From the NCBI GenBank assembly GCA_016932015.1, contig JAFGDQ010000070.1:100013-164012 (forward strand): DNA of 64,000 nucleotides. Reading direction: 5' to 3'. Both the position numbers and the translations under genes were made by a program. Below the pieces are notes generated by a model, which made no database searches, was not told the origin of the DNA, and worked only from the letters and a program-made list of their open reading frames with translations. Source of the stretch: Spirochaetota bacterium (lineage in GTDB: Bacteria > Spirochaetota > UBA4802 > JAFGDQ01). Position 1 is the first letter of the stretch, and each line of letters opens with the position of its first letter. Below are positions 27,730 to 35,552 of the stretch, one piece after another.

Positions 27730-28292
27730 AAGATATATTTAAAATGCTTGTAGTCCTTACATTGATTTGCGCTGTCTGCGGACTCCTTCTTGCCTTTGTC
27801 AGAGAACAGACAAAAGATAAAATTGAAGAACAGGTTCTTCTTAATGTAAAAGGCCCGGCTGTAAGCAAAGTACTGCAGGGATCGGAAAATGATCTGATAA
27901 AGGACCGCAGGACTATAAAAATAGACGGCAAGGAAATGGTAGTTTTTATCGGGAAAAAAGAAAACACTCCATGGGCGTTCGCATTTGAAACTTCTGCCGG
28001 AGGTTTCGGCGGGGATATCGGGGTTATAACCGGATTCAGCCTTGAAAAAAACGAACTGACAGGAATCGGGATCACAACTCATAAGGAAACACCCGGCCTC
28101 GGTTCACGTGTAACAGAGGATTCATTTTCCATGGGTTTCAAAGATAAACCGCTGACAAGCGAATTTAAGGTTAAGGCTGACGGGGGAGTAATTGACGCAA
28201 TTTCCGGGGCGACAATATCATCCAGAGGCGTATGCACGGCAGTCCGCAATGCTGTTGCCGTCTCGAAAGAAGTGAAGAACGGGATTAAATAG
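27726..28292 (+). CDS. rnfG: RnfG flavoprotein subunit
   Basis: Membrane-anchored subunit with a covalent FMN facing the periplasm. The 188 residues have one N-terminal membrane helix (about 7-25) and an FMN-binding domain. The flavinylation motif ISGATISS is intact, with acceptor Thr163. THKETPGLGSRV is the conserved RnfG/NqrC segment. It probably exchanges electrons with the upstream tetraheme cytochrome (inference). The flavin transferase ApbE needed for attachment is not in the window. Confidence 0.93.
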   Translation: MKDIFKMLVVLTLICAVCGLLLAFVREQTKDKIEEQVLLNVKGPAVSKVLQGSENDLIKDRRTIKIDGKEMVVFIGKKENTPWAFAFETSAGGFGGDIGVITGFSLEKNELTGIGITTHKETPGLGSRVTEDSFSMGFKDKPLTSEFKVKADGGVIDAISGATISSRGVCTAVRNAVAVSKEVKNGIK

Positions 28293-28300
28293 GAGGAATC

Positions 28301-28888
28301 ATGGCAACACTGGCAAAAGATTTTACAAAAGGATTATGGAAGGAGATTCCGCCATTCAGGCTTGTTCTGGGACTGTGCCCTACTCTGGCAGTTACAAAAT
28401 CAGCCATGAACGGCTTAGGCATGGGTGCTGCCGCGACTTTTGTTCTCCTTATGTCCAATATTATAATCGCGAGCCTTAGAAACGTTATTCCCAAAAAAGT
28501 AAGGCTCGCGAGCTATATCGTCATTATTGCAACTTTTGTTGTTATTGTTGAGAACGTAATGCAGGCTTATACATACGGATTATATGAAAGACTCGGAATT
28601 TTCATTCCGCTTATTGTTGTTAACTGCATAATACTCGGAAGAGCCGAAGCGTTTGCTTCCAAGAACGCTGTCATACACTCAGCTGCGGACGGCCTTGGAA
28701 TGGGTCTTGGTTTTACCATATCCCTTACAGTACTCGGCGCATTAAGAGAAATTCTCGGAACCGGCAGCCTTTTCGGGATTCCGGTAATGTGGTCATCATT
28801 TGAACCGTTCACTTTTATGGTTGAAGCTCCCGGAGCATTTATCTGCCTGGGCCTTATACTCGGAATAATGAACGTACTGGGGGACTAA
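28301..28888 (+). CDS. rnfE: RnfE membrane subunit
   Basis: Membrane subunit paralogous to RnfA (NqrD homologue). The 195 residues form about six helices. The two half-helix cysteines that hold the membrane [2Fe-2S] cluster together with RnfA are present: C26 in LGLCPTLAVT and the Cys of VVNCIILGRAEAF. A strong GGAGGAA ribosome site is present. Abuts rnfA. Confidence 0.94.
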   Translation: MATLAKDFTKGLWKEIPPFRLVLGLCPTLAVTKSAMNGLGMGAAATFVLLMSNIIIASLRNVIPKKVRLASYIVIIATFVVIVENVMQAYTYGLYERLGIFIPLIVVNCIILGRAEAFASKNAVIHSAADGLGMGLGFTISLTVLGALREILGTGSLFGIPVMWSSFEPFTFMVEAPGAFICLGLILGIMNVLGD

Positions 28889-29479
28889 ATGGATATTTTA
28901 ATTTTAATCATCAGCGCAATTCTTGTTAAGAACATAGTTCTCGCCGAGTATCTCGGCAACTGCCCTTTTCTGGGTACTTCCAAGAAAATGGACACCGCAA
29001 TCGGCATGGGCATGGCAGTTATTTTTGTACTGATCCTTGCGTCAATAATTACATGGGTAGTTCAGATATACGCGCTTGTGCCTCTTGACCTTGTGTATTT
29101 GCAGACAATTGTATTTATTCTTGTAATAGCAACACTGGTACAGCTTGTTGAACTTTTCCTGAAAAAAACAGTACCCCCGCTGTATCAGTCTCTCGGAATC
29201 TTTCTGCCTCTTATTACAACAAACTGCGCGGTTCTCGGAGTCGCGATTCTCAACATCAGAAGAGGACATTCATTTATTGAAATGCTGATATTTTCTGCGT
29301 CATCAGCTATAGGTTTCGCGATTGCACTGATCCTTCTGGCAGGGCTGAGAGAAAGATTTGAAATTTCCGATATCCCGAGGCCGCTGCAGGGAACAGCTAT
29401 CGGCCTTGTAACAGCAGGACTAATGGCACTCGCATTCTTCGGCTTTCAGGGTGTTGATAACGCGCTTAAAGCATTATAA
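28889..29479 (+). CDS. rnfA: RnfA membrane subunit
   Basis: Membrane subunit (NqrE homologue) with about six helices in 196 residues. YLGNCPFLGTSKKMDTAIGMG gives the first cluster cysteine (C25), and TTNCAVLGVAILN the second. GGGGGAC serves as ribosome site inside the rnfE end. In canonical operons rnfB follows immediately. Here a terminator comes 33 bp later and no rnfB is found anywhere in the window. Confidence 0.94.
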   Translation: MDILILIISAILVKNIVLAEYLGNCPFLGTSKKMDTAIGMGMAVIFVLILASIITWVVQIYALVPLDLVYLQTIVFILVIATLVQLVELFLKKTVPPLYQSLGIFLPLITTNCAVLGVAILNIRRGHSFIEMLIFSASSAIGFAIALILLAGLRERFEISDIPRPLQGTAIGLVTAGLMALAFFGFQGVDNALKAL

Positions 29480-29511
29480 AGAAATACTGATATTATAAAA
29501 CTATTTAACCT

Positions 29512-29547
29512 GAATGCGCTATCCTTATACAACAGCGCATTTTTTTA
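29512..29547 (+). terminator. Rho-independent terminator closing the rnf operon
   Basis: Stem ATGCGCT/AGCGCAT with a 13-nt loop followed by seven T, starting 33 bp after rnfA. It marks the true operon end at rnfA. Confidence 0.8.
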
Positions 29548-29592
29548 TTAATAATAATTATTCCCGTATTCAATTTAATTGTGTTTATTGCG

Positions 29593-30654
29593 CTATCCGG
29601 CAGATAATGACTTTCCTGCTGATGAATAACCGGCAATTACCGACATATCTTTCTGTACTGAAATATCATCAATCCTGAACAATTCTATCCCTGTTTCCTG
29701 GCGTGTAACAACTTTAAACCCGTGAGGATTGTTCAGGTATTTTGCTGTGTGTCCGGATTCCTTGTACGATTTCAGAAAATCAATATGTCCTGAAATTCTG
29801 CCGGACAATATTGAATTCGCCTGACTTTGAAAAGCTTCCGCCTGTTCCGCGAACAGCGCTTTGAACGCATCATCAAGCTCAAGGCCGATGCTGCTGCGGC
29901 CGCAGGCAATGCACGCAAGACTGGTCGTGCCTGTACCCGCAAAAGGATCCAGCACAGTATCCTCATACAGAGAATACATATTCACAAGCCGGCGACATAG
30001 TTCCAGTGGGAACGCAGCACTTCTTTTTCTCAGGCCGGAATAATTGAGTGCCTGTAAAGTGCCTTTAAAAGTCCATACATCGGAAAACCAGTTATTTCTC
30101 TCTTCCCGGAAAAACCCGCTTCTCATTCTGTTCGCTTTTTCAGCAGCAGACCTGAACTCCCTCTTTCCGCCTTTTCTGAAAATCAGGATATATTCATGCT
30201 CCAGCGTAATATAAGCTCCTGCAGGAAGCATTCCCGAGCCCATGAATTTGTTTGGTGCATTCGTCTGTTTTCTCCATAGTATAAGCGGCAGGCAGTCAAA
30301 CTCTATATGCCTGAATGAACTGATTATCCGCGAATGATTAGGATAAAGCCTGAATCCGTTTCCAATTGATCTTACAGCATCGCCGATATTTATGCACGCA
30401 AAGGAGCCCCGCTTCATTACACGATACAGTTCGTGCCATACTTTATCGAGTTCCATATGTATCAGCTCAAACGCGGAATTCCCCTCCTCTTTCTCAAGAG
30501 CCAGCTGTATTTCCTCATTTAATGAAGAAAAAAGCTCATCCCACATCTTTATCATAGGATAAGGAGGCGAAGTAACGACCAGATCAACCGATTCATCCTG
30601 AATCATATCCATGCAGCGTGAATCTGAAATTATTATTCTGTGCTTTGTATACAT
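29593..30654 (-). CDS. Orphan DNA methyltransferase (N4-cytosine or N6-adenine)
   Basis: Transfers methyl from SAM to a base in DNA. The 353 residues have catalytic motif IV TSPPYP near residue 30, and the SAM-binding motif I LDPFAGTGTT comes later (near 235), the beta-type order. SPPY is commonest in N4-cytosine and some N6-adenine enzymes. A target-recognition region lies between the motifs and a C-terminal extension of about 90 residues follows motif I. No restriction endonuclease gene lies beside it, so it may serve gene regulation or be a remnant of a restriction system. The ribosome site is weak. Confidence 0.88.
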   Translation of the reverse strand: MYTKHRIIISDSRCMDMIQDESVDLVVTSPPYPMIKMWDELFSSLNEEIQLALEKEEGNSAFELIHMELDKVWHELYRVMKRGSFACINIGDAVRSIGNGFRLYPNHSRIISSFRHIEFDCLPLILWRKQTNAPNKFMGSGMLPAGAYITLEHEYILIFRKGGKREFRSAAEKANRMRSGFFREERNNWFSDVWTFKGTLQALNYSGLRKRSAAFPLELCRRLVNMYSLYEDTVLDPFAGTGTTSLACIACGRSSIGLELDDAFKALFAEQAEAFQSQANSILSGRISGHIDFLKSYKESGHTAKYLNNPHGFKVVTRQETGIELFRIDDISVQKDMSVIAGYSSAGKSLSAG

Positions 30655-30973
30655 TTTGCATTCTTACAAGGCTTTCTCATGCTAAATTATTCTGTGCTAT
30701 TTTAACCCCTATCCCCTCGCCATGATTCGCATGCTGCTTCCCCGTTCCCCTTATAAGAGGAACGGGGAAAAAAAATAAATAAATTTTCAAACATTTTTAG
30801 TCTTACTTCTATTTTTTCAACCAGTTTCTTTTTTATCCATATGTAATTATATAAGCTGTGAAAATCTTTTTAAAAAATTACTTGTATTATTGCAAAAAGA
30901 AAACGAGTTGTAACAGTAATTCCGTGAATGCAGACCGGCATACAGAATAACTGCTCTCCGGATAGAATAATGA
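30655..30973. other. 319-bp divergent spacer
   Basis: Between the methyltransferase (minus) and the MFS gene (plus). It holds the GC-rich inverted repeat at 30738-30769. The rest is AT-rich with no other recognisable element. Confidence 0.4.
30738..30769. repeat. GC-rich perfect 11-bp inverted repeat
   Basis: TTCCCCGTTCC and GGAACGGGGAA flank a 10-bp loop that itself contains CTTATAAG. An A run follows on the plus strand, so it is not a canonical terminator in either direction. Candidate operator for the methyltransferase or MFS promoter. Confidence 0.5.
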
Positions 30974-32239
30974 ATGGACAACAAAGATATGGCAGATGAC
31001 AATAAACGGGATAAGCTGTGGACTAAAGACTACATAACTATTATGATTGCAGCCTGCGGCATCAGCTTTACCACTCATTTTTTTCTTACAACACTTCCGA
31101 TTTATGCCCAGAAACTCAGCAACACAACAGCATATGTGGGATTTATTACAGGAGCATATACTTTGTCTGCTCTTGCGCTGCGCCCTTTATCAGGAGTGCT
31201 GGTTGACAAACTGGGCAGGGTCAGGTTTCTTATAATCGGAGCAATACTGGTAAGTCTGTCATGCTTTTTATATAACTTCGCTACTTCTATTATCCTGCTT
31301 ATATTATTCCGCATACTGAACGGCGCGGGTTTCGGCATACATGGAACTGCCGCCGGAGCTGTAGCAGCTGACATTATTCCCAAATCCCGTCTTATGGAGG
31401 GAATGGGATATTTCGGCATATACGGCACTGTCGGTTTCGCAGTCGGCCCCGGCATAGCGCTTTCCATTATCGGCGACGGAAGCGTTGAGAATTTCACTTT
31501 TCTTTTTATCTTTGCCGGTGTTATCTCCATTGTAAGCATGTTTCTGGATGCCACTATTTCTTATGAAAGAAAACGCAAAAAAACAGCCATGAATATCAGT
31601 AACAGCAGCAATACTGAATTGGCTGCGAATAATATTTCAAAAACTGATCATGATGAACAGGCCCTACCGAAAACATATCTCGGGTTTGAATCTTCCATGT
31701 TTCTGCCTTCAATTGTAGTCCTGTTTATTTATCTCGGACAGAGCAGTATTATATCGTTTATTGCGCTGTACGCGCATGAATTCAATCTGGGAAATGTCGG
31801 ATTTTTCTTCACACTGCTTGCGGTAGGAATGTTTATATCAAGGCTTACGATGGGAAAAGCAGGAGACAAATACGGACCGAATATTGTTCTGATTCCGGCA
31901 ATGATTTTACTTGGACTCTGCCAGATATCAATACCATTTATTCATTCTTTTTATCTGCTTATGGCAATAGCTTTTCCTCTGGGTATTGCTCTTGGGACAG
32001 TAAGCCCTGTACTGAATGCGATAATAATTCAGAGATGTTCACCATCCCGTAAGGGGGCTGCCTCGGCAGCATATTTTTCGGCAATTGATATCGGCATAGG
32101 AATAGGCTCCATCATATTCGGAATGATCATTGCAGCTTTCGGATATACGGAAATGTTTCTCGGGGCACTGGTTTTCACAGCATGCGCTTTGATCATTTAT
32201 ATATTCGGGCTTGCGAAAAAAGCAGTAGTAAACGCGTAA
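30974..32239 (+). CDS. MFS transporter
   Basis: Major facilitator drug/metabolite exporter-like protein with about 12 membrane helices in 421 residues. The first loop has RPLSGVLVDKLGRVRF, the family's cytoplasmic loop 2-3 motif (GxLaDrxGrk). A hydrophilic central loop (about 195-235) separates the two halves, and MGKAGDKYG repeats the motif in the second half. The substrate cannot be inferred. The ribosome site is poor; an ATG five codons later is an alternative start. Confidence 0.85.
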   Translation: MDNKDMADDNKRDKLWTKDYITIMIAACGISFTTHFFLTTLPIYAQKLSNTTAYVGFITGAYTLSALALRPLSGVLVDKLGRVRFLIIGAILVSLSCFLYNFATSIILLILFRILNGAGFGIHGTAAGAVAADIIPKSRLMEGMGYFGIYGTVGFAVGPGIALSIIGDGSVENFTFLFIFAGVISIVSMFLDATISYERKRKKTAMNISNSSNTELAANNISKTDHDEQALPKTYLGFESSMFLPSIVVLFIYLGQSSIISFIALYAHEFNLGNVGFFFTLLAVGMFISRLTMGKAGDKYGPNIVLIPAMILLGLCQISIPFIHSFYLLMAIAFPLGIALGTVSPVLNAIIIQRCSPSRKGAASAAYFSAIDIGIGIGSIIFGMIIAAFGYTEMFLGALVFTACALIIYIFGLAKKAVVNA

Positions 32240-32350
32240 AACTTTAACCGGTGATTGATGCTATTAGTTTACGAATATGGTTATAAAATATTTTCAATAC
32301 GTATTGAAACGAATTAAAACAACTTAAATATTTATTGATTTAATTTGTTA

Positions 32351-33208
32351 TTACTTTACAGGTATATAAATATCTACTTCGCTGTCATCCCCGTAATTAC
32401 TGCGCTCGTCATACAATTCAAAATCAGGCCTCTCTGCCAGAGAATACCCTGAACCGGATATCCACTCTCCGTAAATATAGCGGGTTAAATCCTGAACAGC
32501 CTGTGTAGCTGGCCCCTTAGCAGTAAACACCGCGTACTTTCCGCCTGGAATTTCACGCCCTATCATATTATCAGGTATTTCTTCCAGAGTACTGACCTGA
32601 GCAGCAATCATATAGGTAAATTCATTACTTTTTGGATCAAGACATATGCCGTAACAGGCATTGTTCTTTATTGTATTTGGAATTGTTTCCAGAACCTTAT
32701 TCTTAAGACATTCAGTCCAGAAAACGGGAATCTTTTTAAAGTTCTCCTCCTGTTCAGATGTTGCCCGAATAGCAGGGCCGATAACCAGAAAACTTTCTTT
32801 CTCTACAATCTTTGCTTCAATCATATTTGTATCTCCTTTATTTTTTAATAAATTTATATCCAGCGAAGTAAACGAACGAAAAGAAGACCGTGTCTTTCTG
32901 AATTCACCGGGCGTCCTTCCCGTTTCTTTCTGAAAAGCGCGTGTGAACGCCTCCTGAGATTCATAGCCATAATCAAGAGCCAGATCCAATATGCCCCTTT
33001 TATTGCTTCTCAACTCCTGTGCAGCCTCAGCCAGTCTTCTCTTGCGGATATACTCCTTAAGAGTATATCCTGACGTTGCCTGAAATATGCGGTGAAAATG
33101 AAATAACGAACAGCCTGCGACCCCGGCTATATCATTCAGATCCAGCGTTTCGCTAAGATTATTTTCTATGTAGTCAATGGCGTTCTGTACGCGTTTTATA
33201 TAGTTCAT
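32351..33208 (-). CDS. AraC-family regulator with GyrI-like effector domain
   Basis: Transcription regulator of 285 residues. The N-terminal AraC DNA-binding domain (about 8-108) has two helix-turn-helix units (LNDIAGVAGCSLFHFHRIFQ and ILDLALDYGYESQEAFTRAFQ). A C-terminal GyrI-like small-molecule-binding domain (about 128-285) begins MIEAKIVEKESFLVIGP and includes GGKYAVFTAKGP. This is the Rob/BmrR-style architecture, often linked to multidrug responses. The convergent MFS gene could be a target, which is a guess from position. Confidence 0.9.
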   Translation of the reverse strand: MNYIKRVQNAIDYIENNLSETLDLNDIAGVAGCSLFHFHRIFQATSGYTLKEYIRKRRLAEAAQELRSNKRGILDLALDYGYESQEAFTRAFQKETGRTPGEFRKTRSSFRSFTSLDINLLKNKGDTNMIEAKIVEKESFLVIGPAIRATSEQEENFKKIPVFWTECLKNKVLETIPNTIKNNACYGICLDPKSNEFTYMIAAQVSTLEEIPDNMIGREIPGGKYAVFTAKGPATQAVQDLTRYIYGEWISGSGYSLAERPDFELYDERSNYGDDSEVDIYIPVK

Positions 33209-33294
33209 ATATAATTTTCATTAATGAATATAATTTAAAATTCCATACAAAATGTCTAAACCATGATTGCGCGCCATAAATTCTGTGTAATCCT

Positions 33295-34368
33295 TCAATC
33301 ATGGTTCAGTATCTTCTGCCTGTACCGGATATCCTCACTGAATTTCACTTTTGCAGGATTGCCCTCCGCCCTGTAAACCATGTTACCCGACAGGTCAAAA
33401 ACACTGGCCCATATTGTATCAAAGTCAAGCTCCCTGTCATACCGGCACATGAATCCGTACCTGCCGCTTAGAATATTTTTTGTATGCTCAACAGCATCAG
33501 CAATCTTTGTATTCTTTAAAGCATTGTATGCTGTTTCATATCTCTCTGTTGCTGAATAGTTATCTATCTTTTGCAGGTAATCATACTCAGCTTTAAATTT
33601 CTGATTCTTTAAAAATTCAGGCATGTTTTTATTATAATGCTTTTTCATTTCATTAGAAGTAAAATGATTAACAGTAATTACAAAATTTTCTCCCTTTGCC
33701 GGTTTCCTGATATTTATTTTATCAGGTGAAAACTCCGCGACCAGCATTTCCCCGCTTTTATCTGCAAGAAGAATATTGCCTGCAGATGCTACCGGCAGAC
33801 TCTGCAAAGCTTGTACTGCTGCCTTCACTGAATCGCACTTTTCAAGAAAATAACGCACCATAAACACAGTATTGATTCCGGGTACTATCTTATCCGGAAA
33901 CACGAATGTCATGGACGCAATCAGCCCTTTCTCATTCAGGCCCTCTTCGAGATTGATCATGGATGATGTAGTCCCTATGAATGAAAAGTTTCCATTCAGA
34001 TTATATACGGGACTTATGCTTTCCTTTTTAAGGAACGGCGGAAGGTCGTTGTTTCTTCCGTAATAGATTTTGTTATTATGCTTAAAGCTGAAAGCAGTAC
34101 ACCCTTTCGGATCATAGCAGCATGACATGCACAGCAGCCATGATGCAAATTTTTCATACGGATAATTCAGGCCATCAGTAAGTCCCCGGATTTCATCGCA
34201 CACTTCGGGAAATACTTTTGCCAGTACCTTTTCAGACTTTATGCCGAAGTCAGTTTGAAAGTTATCAAGCTTTATTATTTTATCAACGTTAATACGGTAC
34301 TTCTTCAGCCTGCTGCCGAACTTTAAACCTATTTCGTAATGACTGCCTTTGAATCGTGGATGATACAT
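33295..34368 (-). CDS. C45-family Ntn-hydrolase (acyl-CoA:6-APA acyltransferase-like)
   Basis: The 357 residues have the Ntn-hydrolase layout: an N-terminal propeptide of about 95 residues ending before a catalytic Cys (KGCTAFSF), followed by YYGRNNDLPP, the oxyanion/substrate segment of the choloylglycine and acyltransferase families. SMINLEEGLNEKGLIASM is also characteristic. Members self-cleave before the Cys and then hydrolyse or transfer amide-linked acyl groups. The substrate here is unknown. No signal peptide is visible. Confidence 0.8.
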   Translation of the reverse strand: MYHPRFKGSHYEIGLKFGSRLKKYRINVDKIIKLDNFQTDFGIKSEKVLAKVFPEVCDEIRGLTDGLNYPYEKFASWLLCMSCCYDPKGCTAFSFKHNNKIYYGRNNDLPPFLKKESISPVYNLNGNFSFIGTTSSMINLEEGLNEKGLIASMTFVFPDKIVPGINTVFMVRYFLEKCDSVKAAVQALQSLPVASAGNILLADKSGEMLVAEFSPDKINIRKPAKGENFVITVNHFTSNEMKKHYNKNMPEFLKNQKFKAEYDYLQKIDNYSATERYETAYNALKNTKIADAVEHTKNILSGRYGFMCRYDRELDFDTIWASVFDLSGNMVYRAEGNPAKVKFSEDIRYRQKILNHD

Positions 34369-34720
34369 TGTTCTCTCTGTGTAATATATTTTTTTAAGAA
34401 GCAGAATCGCTTATATATGATTCGATCTGCTGTATAAACATAAAGTAATAAAAGAAATTTTTATTGTTTTGATATTTTATGCGAAGATTGAAAAAACATA
34501 TTTTTTTTGGCAGATTTTTGTCCTTCGTCATTCTTACACAGGTCAGGAAGCCTTTGACTCAGGTCAGAATGATGCTCTGACATGTAGAGATGTACTTTTT
34601 AAATTATTCTCTAAAATCGGTTTGACTTTCCATCTGGCCGGTTTATCTTTCTTACTGTATGTAAATCTTTAACTTTCATATAAAGTCTGCCTTTCCCTGC
34701 AGACTAAGAAGGTAGTACTT
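34369..34720. other. 352-bp spacer with an imperfect palindrome
   Basis: Between the Ntn-hydrolase (minus) and the DoxX gene (plus). Positions 34526-34574 form an imperfect palindrome (CGTCATTCT ... AGAATGATG) containing two direct CAGGTCAG copies. It resembles the dispersed CGTCATTC-type palindromes found in many bacterial genomes. The short open frame across it is not a convincing gene. Confidence 0.35.
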
Positions 34721-35158
34721 ATGGAAAACATAAAAACAAATATTATTCAAAAATTATTCAGAGTTCTGCTGGGGATAATAATGGTTTTTGCCGGTATTGG
34801 CCATCTGACTTTTCAGCGTCAGGAATTTCAGGCACAAGTACCTCACTGGTTGCCGACTGATCCCGCTTTTATGGATTTTATAGTGATTTCCTCAGGCATT
34901 GTTGAAATATTACTGGGACTTGCCATAATTTTTCTCTGGAAACATAAAGTTAAAGCAGGTCTGCTGCTGGCACTTTTTTACGTAGCAATTTTTCCTGGAA
35001 ATATCTCTCAATATACAAATGGCATTGATGCTTTTGGTCTGGACACTGACCAGAAAAGATTTATCAGGCTATTCTTTCAACCTGTATTAATTCTCTGGGT
35101 GCTTTGGGCTTCCGGAGCTTTAAAGTATCTGATCTCCAGGCGGAAAAAGCAGGATTAG
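34721..35158 (+). CDS. DoxX-like membrane protein
   Basis: The 145 residues have four membrane helices. The opening (LFRVLLGIIMVFAGIGHLTF) and YVAIFPGNISQYTNG match the DoxX/DoxD-like family of small quinone-related or redox-associated membrane proteins. Function in this branch is not established. AAGAAGGTAG precedes the ATG. It lies alone on the plus strand ahead of the SLC13 permease, with a 394-bp gap. Confidence 0.8.
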   Translation: MENIKTNIIQKLFRVLLGIIMVFAGIGHLTFQRQEFQAQVPHWLPTDPAFMDFIVISSGIVEILLGLAIIFLWKHKVKAGLLLALFYVAIFPGNISQYTNGIDAFGLDTDQKRFIRLFFQPVLILWVLWASGALKYLISRRKKQD

Positions 35159-35552
35159 ATTTAACGCAGCGCCAAGTACCTAAAATTTTAACAATCGTTA
35201 TCCGGTTCAGATTGAGAATTGCCTTTGGACTTCTGTTTTTAAATGTCTGCGCCGCCGGCCGCTGAACTGATGTTTACGTCAAAAGTAAAAAGTTATCTTA
35301 AAGATCATTCTTTCTTTACTTTTTTGTTTTAAGAGACATAAAATATTGCCTTACATGAAAACAGAGATAATAAAAAGCCAGAATGAATTCGTATTTTTTT
35401 CTTTCATAATATCTGTCTTAATTACGGGACAAAAGATAATCAAATGCATACTCCCGGACTTGAATGCCGGGGAATATGTCGGCTTTCCCCTATGGTTATT
35501 CGTTTCCGGAAAGAATATTTTATATGGAGAAAATTTCTATTAAATCAGCATT
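35159..35552. other. 394-bp spacer before the SLC13 permease
   Basis: AT-rich with one short GC-rich patch near 35250-35265. A 65-codon frame at 35346-35543 ends in frame with the permease but has no ribosome site or family resemblance. I do not call it a gene. Confidence 0.35.

Noticed and set aside
34469..34672. 67-codon open frame
   Set aside because: It spans an intergenic palindrome and its peptide looks like translated repeat sequence. No credible start context.
35346..35543. 65-codon open frame ahead of the SLC13 gene
   Set aside because: Starts with TTG, has no ribosome site and no resemblance to a family. It is separated from the permease frame by a stop.
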